A DNA stretch of 64,000 nucleotides, from contig JASKOT010000045.1 of NCBI GenBank assembly GCA_032158125.1, positions 1 through 64,000 of the forward strand, given 5' to 3'. Below the pieces are notes generated by a model. The model was not told the origin of the DNA, did no database searches, and worked only from the letters and a program-made list of their open reading frames with translations. The translations under genes and the position numbers were made by a program. The DNA comes from Papiliotrema nemorosa (lineage: Eukaryota; Basidiomycota; Tremellomycetes; Tremellales; Rhynchogastremaceae). Positions 43,538 to 55,718 of this stretch are shown here, piece by piece (within the stretch, counting starts at the first letter, position 1; each line of letters begins with the position of its first letter).

Positions 43538-46006
43538 TCACCTTCCCAACATTCCAAAACTTCCCGGTCCACCAGCTTGTAGACCATTGGGTAGATTTGC
43601 AAAGTGATTTTCGGCACCTTGCCATACAGTCTTCAAAACGTATGCTTCGGATAATAAGAGTTCAATCTCGTGGTCTGTCCAAGATTGAGTAGGGAGACAT
43701 TGGAGGAAAATGATCATTTCCTGGACATCAGTGAACGTCCACCACGGTGGGGTAAGATGAAGACGGGGTGGAGGGTGATGTAAGCGGTGATGTGATGGAG
43801 AGATGGTGAGATGTTGCTCACCTGGAAGTCCATCTCGCGAAGCCGTTCGGAATACTTGACCAGGAGGGCGGAACAGACATAGAGATGGAATTGCGAAAAT
43901 GCATCTGTCCCTTCCGCCTGGCTCATCAGCATCCTTCTCTTCAGAGCGCTCGATTCATTTCAGTCCACAGAGGATCCACAGCGGAAACGAAGGAGTCTCG
44001 TGATGGACTCACCAAATATGTGTCCCACATTCTAATCGTACACTTGACCGAGATTTCCCTCATGAGTAGACAGTTCATCCATCTAAACGCAAATTGCATA
44101 AATTCAACTCCTTGATCCTCGAAATGCGCAGCTAACGGTGCTACACCTCAGTACATCCTCTTTCATTCAGGGATACACTCGGGCTCACCATCGATCCGCT
44201 TGACTAGCTCGCTCATCCGTTTCACAAGGCGTTGAATACCCGGTTGTTGGGAGATGTAGTTATCTTGAATCCCATCTAACAGTTTGGACAGACACCAGAA
44301 AGAGTCTGCTTCTATCGCTGCCAATGCCGCAGGAGGGAGATGCGCTACGTCAAACAGCTCCGGGTCGGTATCTGCCGTCAACGTCTTCCTGTTTTCCTGT
44401 TTTATGCCAGGCTGCGGAGGGTGAGACATGATACTCACCTATATAGGCGTTGAGGAAGACCTGGAAGAAAGGACAGACGAGATCGTTTATTCCTTGGACA
44501 TAACCGCTAGCCGGATGCCTGATTGCCCAGACGTACAGTATCCTCTCGAGAGACTGATATCAGCTACACCCATACGAAAGAAGGCTCAATTGACCCTTTG
44601 AGCGGTTATACAGCTCCAAAGTGGAATACCAGGTCGCGTACGCGGAACGTCTATTTCTATCTGATGCCAAATCTGAAAGTCAGCTGGATACCCAGAGAGA
44701 AGGCGCGGGCGAGCCGACCTGTTGATCTAAAGAAGCGAGACCACGACCAAAGTATTGGTCTACCAGCTGGGAATACTCTTTCCGTTTCCTGCTCAACGTG
44801 GTCAACCTCGGCTGGGTGGGCAACGGTAGGTAGTTCTGCAAGATCAGCGTGACCGATACAAACACGCAAGACTGACCAGGAGGAGTTGCCAAGCTATCGG
44901 CCTGACTTCGTTGGGCACACCTGACCACGCTAATCTTCTCAACTCGGCTACTTATCAGCTATCGGCAAAATGACCTCGTCAACTGACCAAGGTCAACCCC
45001 TCCACCATCTTCTACCCTTCCTCTTAACACCTTTGCAAACTTTTCTCTCCTCCTTTCCGTCCTGACGCTCCGTTGTCTGCTCACTGTATCTTTCCTAGGG
45101 GTCGGAACGGACGTTCGGGCCGCTGATTCCGGTGTGGACGGTTTGTATGGTGGTGTAGAGCCTGAAATGGGGGTCGAGGGAGTGAGGAAAGGGAAGTTGG
45201 AAGATGATCGAGGGGCTGGGGCTGTCGGCGTGGAAGGAGCGGAGATGTGTAGATAGCCGAGTAATTGTAATGGGTCTGTAGGTCAGCTCTGATACATACT
45301 TAGAACTAGCCGGGCGGGCAACATTCAGCTAAGAAGAGGGATCGTCATACGCACCGTTGAGAACATCCTGTACATCTGATCTTACGGCTTCTTTGCCCGG
45401 TTTGACAAGCTCCACGGGAACCTCATCTCTCAACTCTGCCTCTTCGACAATCTCCCATGATCCTCCCGGGGGCAACTTCGATCCCCCACCTTCTCGCCCT
45501 AATGTAGTCTGTGGCGTATGACCATTACCCACCGGCGAGTCCGTGACGATCCCAGTTCCAGGCGGAGGAGCCGTCGTAGCATCCGCATACGTCTTTATAC
45601 TTTGCAATTGGGGTCTGGCAGATGGGGGAGAAGGCGTATTGACCGGATGAGAGATATGGGTATAAGTGTTTGAACTCCATGAAGCCGCTACGCCCTCTGA
45701 GCCAGATCCGGATCCCAACACCGTGCCATTGGAGATAGTCGAAGATTGGATCTTTGGTATAGGTACACCGGTAGACCTCGGTTCATCCTCTTTATCAGAG
45801 GATGAATCCCAGGCATCTTCCCATTCCTGTTCTTTCGATATCCTTCCATATGCAGAGGAAGATACCGCTCGAGCATGCTGCGGACGATGGATAGTGCTAG
45901 GGGACGAGGAGGTGGAATTTGGGGTGCTGGGGCGGGGGAAAATGGATGGGTTTAGGGCGGCATGAGGGTTAGCGGAATGGGGTCGAGTGGGCGGTTGGAA
46001 TGGCAT
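43538..46006 (-). CDS. GYP1: TBC-domain Rab GTPase-activating protein, Gyp1-like
   Basis: Gyp1-type proteins stimulate GTP hydrolysis by Rab1/Ypt1 at the Golgi with paired Arg and Gln fingers. The N-terminal ~220 residues are Ser/Pro-rich and disordered (MPFQPPTRPHSANPHAALNP). The TBC domain then runs over many short exons: arginine finger in WHQIEIDVPRTRPG near 44650, glutamine finger in ASGYVQGINDL near 44490, then ADSFWCLSKLLDGIQDNYIS, FAFRWMNCLLMREISV, IRMWDTY, QFHLYVCSALLVKYSERL and DHEIELLLSEAYVLKTVWQG. The end is GSFGMLGR, stop 43540-43538. IDVPRT and YVQG are intact, so it should be catalytically competent. Divergent from the 46526 gene. Confidence 0.9.
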
Positions 46007-46525
46007 GTTGGGCAGCCGGGATCGGGTCGAGGAGATGCACTACGCCATGGACAATACTTGTAAGTCTGGATATCCTTTTGTCGCCTTTGTTTAAGGAATG
46101 CGCCCGATGCGAGGTGTCAAGGATGAGGGGATGGTCGAGGTCGAGGTGCAAGTGCGAGTGGTCGATGATGAGGATGAGTGCTGCCTGGACATTTCAACGT
46201 GTTCATCTACATCCCACTCACTCATCTCGCTCCTATCACCTCACAACGCATCTTATCAGCGCGATCATCGAGATCGAATACAGTCCAAGGATTCGTTTGT
46301 ATCCGTCTGGACAGCAAAACAAGAATCTGGGGCTGCATGTGCCCTATGAAGGGGAAATTAGCACTTGGACCCAAAGGAATCCCTCTTCCCCCCTTCGCAG
46401 CGAGGTACTTGATCGACCGTCGGACACGATGAAACAGCCTCGACCCATTTGACATATGCTTCACAAGTCAACCTATCAACCTGGTGTCTCTCTAAATCCG
46501 TACTGGCCACAATATCCTCTCCAGC
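46007..46525. promoter_or_regulatory. Divergent region between GYP1-like and 46526 genes
   Basis: 519 bp between two start codons. Short frames here have no recognisable domain. Likely a bidirectional promoter. Confidence 0.4.
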
Positions 46526-48779
46526 ATGTCACCTAGTCAGCCTACCGGATCATTCGGCGCCAAGAGTCCCACATCGCCCGTGAGATTCGTGACCACCTCG
46601 AACGCCTTTGGTCTTGCCAACTCTCCCTCTTCTTCAAGCTCATCATCATCCCCCCACCTCCCCCCTGCATTCTCCGCCGGCACAGATCGATCTCCTCCTC
46701 GATTGGGTACGAGTCAATCACGTCGATTGCGTCGGCCGAGTCTGCTCAGTCTCGCTCAAACAGTCTCTCCTGATGAGAACGCGGGCAAGACTCGAGGTCT
46801 GAACAACGGAGTTCAACCTATGACTGCTATCCCTGCTCTCCCTCCACAAGACCCCTCGACCTCACGTATTGCCGGAGAAGCAGCGAGGGTGGAACAATTC
46901 GGTCAACATGGGTTACCCCAAACGGGTACTCGGTCATTCGGTCGTACCAACTCGAACCCCTTCGCAACGGACACGATGCAGCCTACACCTCGATGGAGTG
47001 CAACCTCGACATCGACACCTTTCCTCACCAATTCACTCATACGCCGCACATCCTCTGCTCCGCCGTTAGAGCTGGAATCGCTATCTACCCATACACCGCC
47101 CATTCCGACCTCTGGGCCGGTGATGGAAGATGCATTGGAGGAGGACCTAGAGATGGATATGGAATCACCAGTCAAGACGAATCATCGCATCTGGCTCCCT
47201 CCTCATCTCCAAAGCGATTCTGCCAGGCGTAAAGGGAAATCCAAGGTAGATGAGGGTGCGATGGATTCAAACTCCACTATCCACCCACCACCATTCACCG
47301 GTCGCCCCTTACACGCTTCACTCCTTGCGACACTTATATCGGAATCTTCACCTTTGGAACATGAGATGCGATCGGAAGCCCGACTACAGCGTCTATTATC
47401 TTCTCATCCTTCTGCTTTACCGCTCACTCCCCGCGCACCACGTACGAATCGCGGTAGATTCCCCGAGACGGCAGGGGACGACGATGACGATGATGATGCA
47501 TTCGGGGCTCGATGGAATAGTCGAGCGTGGATGGGTAGATCCCGCGGTGGTTCTTCTTCGGATTCGGATTCTGACGATGTGCAGATGGAAGAAGGCGAAG
47601 TCAACTCGGCGTTTGTAGCCGGAATGGAGATGGATCGTCCAGGCTCACAATCGTCTTCGTATGGTATGTTTGGCGCTTTGGTCCAAAGCGGGAATGGCAG
47701 TGGAAGCGGTTCAAATAGTCGTTCCGACTCCGCGGGACACGTCCAGCCGACTCCTCCTATAGGGACACCCGGCGTTGGTCTCGGGATCGGTGCCACACCT
47801 TCGACAGCAACCGCAGCTCATTGGACCGCTAGTCGACAGGGACCAAGAATGTCGTTCAGTCAAGCAGGGGCAGGTATGGTGCCCTCTCCCGGTACCGGTG
47901 GAGGGCTGCCTAGCGCTTTCGGCGGGCTGTTCATGGGCAATGGAGGTAACACTCCACTGGGTTCACCGACCATAGAGCGTCTCGAGGTGAATTTCACCGC
48001 GCCTTTTAATTTGCGTATTCGCTGATGTACAGCTGGCCGGGTCACCCAGTGCTTTGTCCGTGACTAGTCCTGGAATGATGCAGTATAGAGAGTCGACGGC
48101 GGGATCAGCTTCTGTCCGTCCAGGGAAGCGCAAAGGTTAGTTTCATTGACGCACTCTATGAATAGCAGCTGATATTCCAGCTGCACAAGATGATCGATTT
48201 GACCCATACAAACGCCCGCGTGGTTCTTCTCCCTCCTTGCTCTCCGCCTCTCCAGGTCTCGCCATGTCTCCGTCCAAACATACCTCTTCGATGCCCATCC
48301 CACAATCGCCTTCTCACGCTCCATTATACTCATCTTCCCTTGGGACTGCGGGACAAGGCCTTATCAACTCGCGTTCCACTCGATCAGCGTATGGTCGACC
48401 CGTTGTCCGGTCTCGCTCTCGAGCTGCCAGTCCCGCTTTGTCTATAGGGAGTACCTCAGGTGTGCTCAGCACTTCTCTCGGTAATAGCACTGCGGGCGGT
48501 AGGCCAAGTTTCAGCCTCGGACAGGCGTTTATACCTACCGGTCAAGGAAGTGGACAGCTGTTGCAGCAAGGTGGCGCACCACAGGGTCTGGGTGGACTAG
48601 GATTGTTGAGTCTGAGCAATAATCAGAGGATGAGAGAAAGAGGGGAAGACGAAGAGGTATTGAATGAGGAAGATGAAGAGGGAGGAGGGGAAGGGGGAGA
48701 GGAAGGGGAAGAGAGGAGAGATTCAGGTGGGAGTGAGATGATGAGGAGTGATTCGGCGCAGGCCATGGAAGAGGACTAG
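46526..48779 (+). CDS. Hypothetical Ser/Pro-rich nuclear-type protein
   Basis: A three-exon model. Exon 1 ends near 47988 (IERLE); an intron to about 48031 (acceptor ACAG) leads to exon 2 (LAGSPSALSVTSPGMMQYRE), then a second intron before AAQDDRFDPYKRPRGSS. It encodes about 700 residues with very low complexity: Ser/Thr-Pro sites throughout, an acidic DDDDDDDAF block, SSSDSDSDD, a Gly/Ser tract, and a Glu/Gly-rich acidic C-terminus ending SAQAMEED. The segment KRKAAQDDRFDPYKRPR is a conserved-looking basic island of the kind seen in fungal nuclear regulators, but I cannot name the family. The HEMRSEARLQRLLSSHPSAL helix may be another conserved piece. Abundant SP/TP sites suggest phospho-regulation (inference). 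Confidence 0.65.
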
Positions 48780-49079
48780 GGAGGGAGACGTTGTATTCAT
48801 TTGTTTGAATCCCATGCCTCTGTACTGCTCATCATCCAGACCGAGGATCCATTGATATATATGCCTTGATTGGATAGGCCGAAGCCACCCATCTTTCCGT
48901 CGGAAGTGGCGACGCCGAGGTCGGCGTCGGAGAACAATGAGGGACTGTATGTGTGTGTGTTTCATCTCCTGGATGCAAAAACAACCTCATACGGCAACAA
49001 TGCATGCATGGGTACTCGAGTATCATGGCGGAGAGCATGAGAGGAGAGCTGACAATATGAACGGTCCCAGCAGAGGGCC
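48780..49079. other. Intergenic spacer upstream of copy C
   Basis: 300 bp with a short TGTGTGTG run at about 48951-48959. Presumed terminator and promoter only. Confidence 0.3.
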
Positions 49080-51882
49080 ATGGGTCGTATCAAAGGGTGG
49101 TGTTCCGCTGAGAAGGGTTCGACTTTTGGAGTGATGGAGGGTCTCCCTTATAAGCGGGAGGGCAGCTCATCAGATTCTGCCCATCGTTCTTCACATCGCA
49201 CTGCCAAGGGGAAAAGGTCTATCATGAGCTACCGTCTGTCTCTCTTTCTCCGAGGTCTGGACTTCCATGTTGAGGTCAGCGACCGCAACAGACCCGCCCA
49301 CACATTCGAGCAGATAAGGGTAAGTCTCCAAATTACACAAAAGGAAGTCTGATCTGATGGGCAGCGACATGGAGGTCGGACAGTCATCGATCCTTCGATC
49401 GCGACGCACATTCTTGTTGGGAACTACAGATCCGATCAGAGAGGGTATCGTATGCCTGAAAAGGTGGATTTACCAGTACATCCGGGTGACTGGAAGGTCA
49501 TCCATTTCATCGAAAAGTATGGAGAGATTCAAGATTTCAACGGAGAAATTGTGCGAAAGCCCAGATATAGACCCATTCTGGTGACCAAGGATTGGTTGGA
49601 TGCCTGTTTGAAGGCTGGACGGATCATCGAGACTGTGCCTTACGAGGTGTAGTGAGTATAATCCGAGCTGTCTCTGCGGTCCCACTTTGGCTGTCATTCT
49701 GATAAGACAGTGGTATTCGGGGAAGGCATAATGACAGGCGTACATCAGTGTCTCCCACGTCAGGTCCCTCACTACTCTCGCGGATCGACATTTGGAGTTC
49801 CCCATGTAGACCTTCTTCACACCGCCGATCCCCTCCTCGTCGACCTTCGCCCGAACCCATCAGGGAGGGAATCGACCGACCCATCACTCCACAGGATCCT
49901 CCACCTCGAGACCAGGTATCATCTCATACAGTGCCTCTCTCGACTGCGCCTGAGGGGTCGGTCCGGAAGATATCACCATGCTTCGTACCGCGATCAAGCT
50001 ATAATCCTCGGGATGATCCACGGCTACGGCCAACCAACCCATCTACGGTCTCATCTGCGCCCGTACTTCCAACACTACCCTCTGTCGTAGAAGTAGCGTC
50101 AGCTCCTGGACATCTTCGGTCACATGAGGTCAAGGGCTCTGTATCGCGGCTCCAAATGGATGCGCGTGCGGGCGAGGCAAGCTCTCCGATTACGCCATCC
50201 CATGGCGGTGACAATGCGAGTACGGAACCGCTCGTGAGTCCCTTCGCGACACCGAGGGGCATTGGGCAGTCCTCGGTCACAGCATACAGGTCGCCCATTG
50301 CGACGAGTGTAGTCCAACAGGATGCTTCATCTGGGGCTCGCACCGAATGTTCTGGTACAGGCCGCAGTACGGTACTCGTCTCAAGGGATCCAGCAGCACC
50401 GAGTCAAGATGTTTCAAGTACCGGGATCTCATTCGTTGAAGGGTCACGATCTATCACACCGCTCGGACATTATCAGGTCCTCCAAAGCTCAGACCGCACG
50501 GAATATCAACCTGAAGCCATTTCGGAACGAGTCGAGAATATCCGCATAGACGTGGAAGTTTTCGATATCAAGGTAGAAATGGAGGACTCTCCACCACCGA
50601 TCACCCCCAGTGAATTGGGGATCGACCATAGTATGAATTCCGATCACGATATAATGTCATCAACAAGGCAGGAGGCTCTTTCAAGCAGACCACCTATCGT
50701 TTCAAACCAGAATGTCAGAGATCGCACACAGGCACGGACTACCAGCAGTCAAGATATCAGACCTCAACCGACCAAGCGCAAATCGGATATAGAACATGAG
50801 GCCAGATCTCGCCGAGAGTACCGGTCATCGCCTGCAGTTGGTCAATCTCACGGTAGGGGCACCACCCAAAGGAGCGAGGAACAATCTTCGCCTTCACAAA
50901 CGAGCGAAATGGTACGCCCTCCCAGCGCAACACCTGTCCCTATGACGACGTCAAGTAGTGTCGAGCATTTCTTCGTCATTTTTGGTCTTCCGCAATCCTT
51001 CCATGTTCTTCTGGATGGTACCATCGGAAAAGGCTTGAAATCCTCATCAAGGTGAGTTACCGATGAAAAGTCGAGGCTGACACGTAGCATATGGGAGGAG
51101 GAGAGATTGTTCCGCTCCAGGATGCTGTATGGATAGTTTTGTACCACGAACCGGGCTGTATGACGACAGATATCGATATCGCGCGTATGGCTCATGAGCA
51201 AGTGGCCGGTCGTCCGACTCGAATGGCGGTCAGCTATCGATGGATAGACGAGTGCATGGATCAAGGTCGTATGGTCGATCCGAGACCTTACCAAATCACC
51301 TTTATCCCTACGCCTACCGTCTCCTCCGGATCAAAAAGCCGTTCGACAAGCGTCGACGGGCTAGAGTCGCTCCGTGCTCAGACTCCTACTAGATCTACGC
51401 CGCCACTTGTTGCTGCTTTGGATATGGACGACGACCTGGCAGATTTTGACAATCTAGACATTGATTCTCACTCTCGTAGGATTTTCGACACCGGTAGCCC
51501 AGCCTTGACGGAGGATGATGCCACAGGTCCAGTTTCCGGAGAATTTAGACGGCGAGACAGAGAGTTTGGACATCAACCCGACTCAAACCACTCAAACCAG
51601 ACTGAAGACGTATCGAGGTTTGCCACATCGAGGACCAAGTGGCCGCCCAAACAACGCGCTGAGATCCACGAGGAGGATCAAGAGCAGTATGGTGTTCTGC
51701 TACAAATTCTGGAGGACTGGGTACGAAGAAAGCATGGGCGAGGAAGTGGGGGTGTTCAAGGGGTTTGCCAAAGAGCCGATAAGAACCACCCGGGCGAGGT
51801 TCTGTACTACACTTTGTATCGACGATATCGACAACAATTCCTCGCGGCGGTGCCTGAGTTGCCGCGCAAAAAGGTCAACTAG
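49080..51882 (+). pseudogene. BRCT-BRCT-Rap1-Myb-like paralogue C, apparently frameshifted
   Basis: Four exons by comparison with B and D: 49080-49319, 49365-49651, 49711-51051, 51088-51882. BRCT1: RLSLFLRGLDFHVEVSD ... RHGGRTVIDPSIATHILVG ... PILVTKDWLDACLKAGR. The phase-2 intron before YGIR matches D (YGLR). BRCT2 begins EHFFVIFGLPQSFHVLLDG, but the expected next piece (YHRKRLEILIK / HMGGGEI) is in another frame. The span between the flanking phase-0 introns is 1628 nt, not a multiple of three, whereas B and D give 1188 and 2289. As read, translation would stop soon after 51088. Downstream DNA still encodes YRWIDECMDQGRMVDPR and EDQEQYGVLLQILEDW ... YTLYRRYRQQFLAAVP. The cause is either a real inactivating indel or a sequencing error; alternative starts are at 49134 and 49224. 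Confidence 0.65.
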
Positions 51883-52288
51883 CTCTATATCATAGTCCAG
51901 ACTATACTGTAGGTCTCCGACACTCTAGCGCGGTCCGCTTTACCTGGTTATTTCTGGATAGCCGCGAGTTGATGTCTTGGCTTCGACAGTAGATTCTTGT
52001 TTGTAGATGTATGCTGTATCAGCTATATGTGGTGGATGTACAGTATAAGAAGATGTGCTGCGAATCAGGGTGTTTGTGTTTGTCTCTGTGTGAGTGTTGT
52101 CTCACGGGGGTTCTTTCGGTGTCGGCGGCTATGACTTTGATGGTGAACTCGCCCCTTTTGATGGTGAGGTCTGGGTCACTTCACTCGACCTTGTTCTCCT
52201 CTTCCTTGTCTCCTTTCCTTCTTCTTCTTCTTCTTCCTTCTCATCTTCTTCTTCTTGTAGTGTACTCCCTTGGTTCCGGCCGACGACC
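51883..52288. promoter_or_regulatory. Upstream region of copy D with long pyrimidine tract
   Basis: 406 bp. TACTGTA at 51905-51911 and TACAGTA at 52039-52045. A C/T-rich tract (CTT repeats, about 52190-52257) ends in TTGTAG and could be the polypyrimidine tract of a 5' UTR intron or a core promoter element. It lies about 30 bp before the ATG of D. Confidence 0.5.
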
Positions 52289-55200
52289 ATGGATCCCCAT
52301 CAGCGGGGCGACCCCAGCATTATGTTTGAGGGTTGCAAGTTCTGGTTGTCGGATCCAGAGGGTAGCGAAGAAAAGCGGATCGCAGACTTGATTCTAGTGA
52401 GTTCATGTCAACTCCACTCAGTGGAGGGTGTGGTCCTGATGATAGGATCACGGCGGTTCTGTACATGACGATATAGAAGAAGCAGACTATCTCTTGCTCG
52501 GCCAGATCAACTCTAGCAAGAGAAAGTTCACCCTCTCCCTACCTCGCCGAGATTCTTCCTCGACATCCTCTACGACCGAAGACATCATCGAGCGATATGG
52601 ATATATTGAGAATAACAGGAAGGAGAGTGTACAGGATGAGACGAAGACTCTATATTCCAAGGATTGGATCACCACTTGTATTCAACATGGATACGAGGTC
52701 AACGTCAAGCCTTTCGAAATCTAGTGAGCATCTGTCCCTCTCACAGATTCTCTCCTCCAGTGCCCCGTCATCGTAAACAAGGAAGACTAATTGCCAGTGG
52801 TCTTCGACAACCAGGCCCATCCAGACCGCCACCTTCTCGTCCACCCGCTCCCCCCGCCCCAACTCGAGATAGAGCTCGGTCGCCCCCTGCTCGACCTCCC
52901 CGACCACCGCCTTCTGGACCGATAAGAGATCTACCAGAGGCACGTCCAGAAGCTGGACCAAGGACTCATGTCCCGCACGTGCCAAATCCAATAAACGACG
53001 GCAGGACGTTCGGCTCGTCTATAACAGCCTTCCAACCTCGACCTACATCCGGAAATCCAAAATCAAGGACTCATCCTTCTCTTTCTCAAAGCCAGCCGAC
53101 CCACTCAACACCTACCACTGCTCGACTTGTCCCTATCGCTCCCCATTACAACCCATTGGCAGATCCCAGGGTTCAACCTAAAGCACCCGAACCCCATTTG
53201 GCCTCCATCTCAGAAGCTGTGGCTCCGTCACCTCTAGCGTCACCTTCTTCAGTGCCACCACCGCCTTCGATGGAGTTACCACCACAACCACCACAACCGC
53301 CGCCGCCGCCCCCACCCGCCGATCCTCCCGCACTTCCTTCAACAATGGCTGACCCTAAATCACCCAAGAAGACAGCCGAAAGCCCATCATGGACCGTATG
53401 GCCAACTTGTCCCGCTTCGGCGAGCACGTCAAGCGGCAAATCTAATTCGAGCCTGAGTGTTCATCTCCCCAGATTCTTCGACACACCTTCTCCGCCTCAG
53501 AACAAGCCGAAAAGGCTGAACACCCCCGTTTCTAGCCTTTCGTCAGATATTGCACACATTCGGACGAACCTTTCACCGTTCGGTCCAAAAGTCATCAGTG
53601 ATCCACCACCACTCTTGGCAGCAACTGGGATGCAAGGTCCGCAGGCTCAGACTGCTCAGACCGCTTCTCCGTCCTCGAGGGTGTCACTATCCTCTCTAGA
53701 ACCCTTGAAAAGTGTCACAGAGCAAAAATCGGGACAACACATCCCAAACCGACCTTCGACTAAGCAGTCGTTGACGGAGATGGACCGAGGTCTGAAGATC
53801 GACATTCCTCACTTACCTCGGTCGCTGCGCAAGGTGGCACCGTCGAAACCTGCAAAAACGGTATCATTGGAATCGAATGGTGATGGTGGTACAGTCATCT
53901 TGTATGAGCCTCCCAAAAAGGTCAACCCGGCTCCAAGATTTGTCCCGATCTCCACTCCGATTCATAGCCCCGTACGCAAGGATGTCGGCTCATCAACTTC
54001 ATCATCTTCGAAGAAACCGATGGAGAACATTGCACAGCCACCGAATGCCGAAGAGACAACGGCACCGCCCTCAAGAGCTGACACAAATAGATTCTCCGAG
54101 AAGATCTTCAGGGACACTGAGAGTACATCTTCAAATTCGACACTGCAGCCGTCGACGACCCATGTTGCGAGCGAGCTGGGTACAGCCAAAAATGTAGCTC
54201 GGGTAGACGAGGCAGACATTGACCTTGTCGACGGTGATGGTGCTTCCTCTCCTGAAGTCAGATCCACCAAAGTCTTGCATGCCAGGAGACCCGAAGTCCC
54301 TCCGGACAGCTCGACTTCGCCTGCAGAATCTGCCACGCCGGCGAACGAGACTGTCACTGCTAGACTAGCCTCATCAGGTCCACTTTCACGAGATTCACCC
54401 GTGTCGCCTACTATCAGTAGCATTCCCTCGGTCATCAGCGTGTCCTCTACTTCTAGAGCGGAAGCGCATCCGCCCACTCCGTCTAGTAGCATCTTGGTAT
54501 CTCATGTCTCTCGCCCATCAAAACGAGGACGTTCCGCCAGCCCCCGGCCCGCCACAGTCCAGAAAAAGGCAAAGCGTCCCGCCAGAGGACAACGCAAGAG
54601 GTCAGCATCGCCAAAACGGCGTCGAAAGCGTAAATCTCCCACTACCTCGGAAGATCCGCTGCCCATCACTCCTAATGGCGCGGAACATGCAGAAGGATAC
54701 AACATGATTTCAGAATTGGAGCCATACTTTGTCAGATTTGGTATTCCGTTTGCTTTCCATGTAGCCTGCAGTCCAATTATCAGGAAGAAGATGGAGATCT
54801 TCATCACGGTGAGCATCTTCCCTCTGCTACTATGAAATGTGGTAATGATAGGGTCTGGGAGGCGGAGAAATTACGCCTATTGACCAGGCAACCTTTATCA
54901 TCCTCGCCAATCCGCCTGGGTGCTACGATGTCGACGATTCGGAAGAAATTCGCACTGCCTGGACAGCTACACGGTTTTGGAAGTCTAGAATAGCAGTCAG
55001 TCAACTATGGGTCGAAGAGTGCGTCAATAAGGATGCGATGATCGATCCTCGAGCGTATCAGATCACTTTCATGGTTCCTGATCCTTCGACGCCGCACTCC
55101 GAGGCGGATGTTGTATCTCTCGACTCGGGGAGTCAACGAAGTGGAGATGATAGCCACGAAGAAGAAGATCAAATGACAGAGGAAGATGGATCTGGATCGG

Positions 55201-55718
55201 AGCCCGAGTCTGTTGATATGGAACATGGGAGACATTGCGAGAACGACGATCTTCTTGACTTCGAAAGCGGCGAAGAGGACCAGCTTGACGATAATATCGA
55301 CATTGAAGTAAAATCTGACAACGAGGTCAAGGTCGAGCCTCTGGATGAGGATTGTATGAGGCAGGGTAGAGCAAGCCGAAGCGGCAATGCCGCAGGCTCC
55401 ACCAGTTCTGCTAGACTGGGAGTCAAAATAACACCTGTCCTTGACCGAGACAAGGAAGATTACGAGTATCTCCGCGATGCTATTCGTCAGGATTTCTTAC
55501 CGAACATGGAAGAATCTGGAATGGGTATGAAGAGCTTTCTTCGTGGACTGGACGCCAAGGTGAGATTGGAACAGTGTGATCATCATAAAATGAGATTGTT
55601 GACCGACTAGGGTCAGACGCATTTGACTTGTAGGACATTATGGACAAAATATCGATCAGTTTACGCGGTCGATTTCCCTGAAATCCCATATACTCCAGTA
55701 ACAGCCATGAAGAGCTGA
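52289..55718 (+). CDS. BRCT-BRCT-Rap1-Myb-like paralogue D (intact, longest)
   Basis: Five exons in frame: 52289-52396, 52446-52723, 52798-54808, 54852-55559, 55611-55718, giving 1070 residues. BRCT1: MFEGCKFWLSDPEGSEEKR ... DHGGSVHDDIEEADYLLLG ... LYSKDWITTCIQHGYE. The phase-2 intron precedes YGLRQPGPSRPPP. A long Pro/Ser-rich linker of about 600 residues includes a polyproline run near 53290-53340 and a basic NLS-like cluster (KKAKRPARGQRKRS). BRCT2: YFVRFGIPFAFHVACS ... RKKMEIFIT / GLGGGEITPIDQATFIILAN ... IAVSQLWVEECVNKDAMIDP. C-terminal module: DKEDYEYLRDAIRQDFL ... MKSFLRGLDAK / GQTHLTCRTLWTKYRSVYAV. It is the best-preserved member for defining the family. A nuclear, DNA- or phosphoprotein-binding role is inferred from BRCT and basic content only. 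Confidence 0.77.

Noticed and set aside
38897..55718. BRCT genes as DNA repair proteins such as Rad4/Dpb11/TopBP1 or Crb2
   Set aside because: Only two BRCT-like domains widely separated by disorder, no Tudor domain, and a Myb-like end; the layout fits Rap1-like proteins better.
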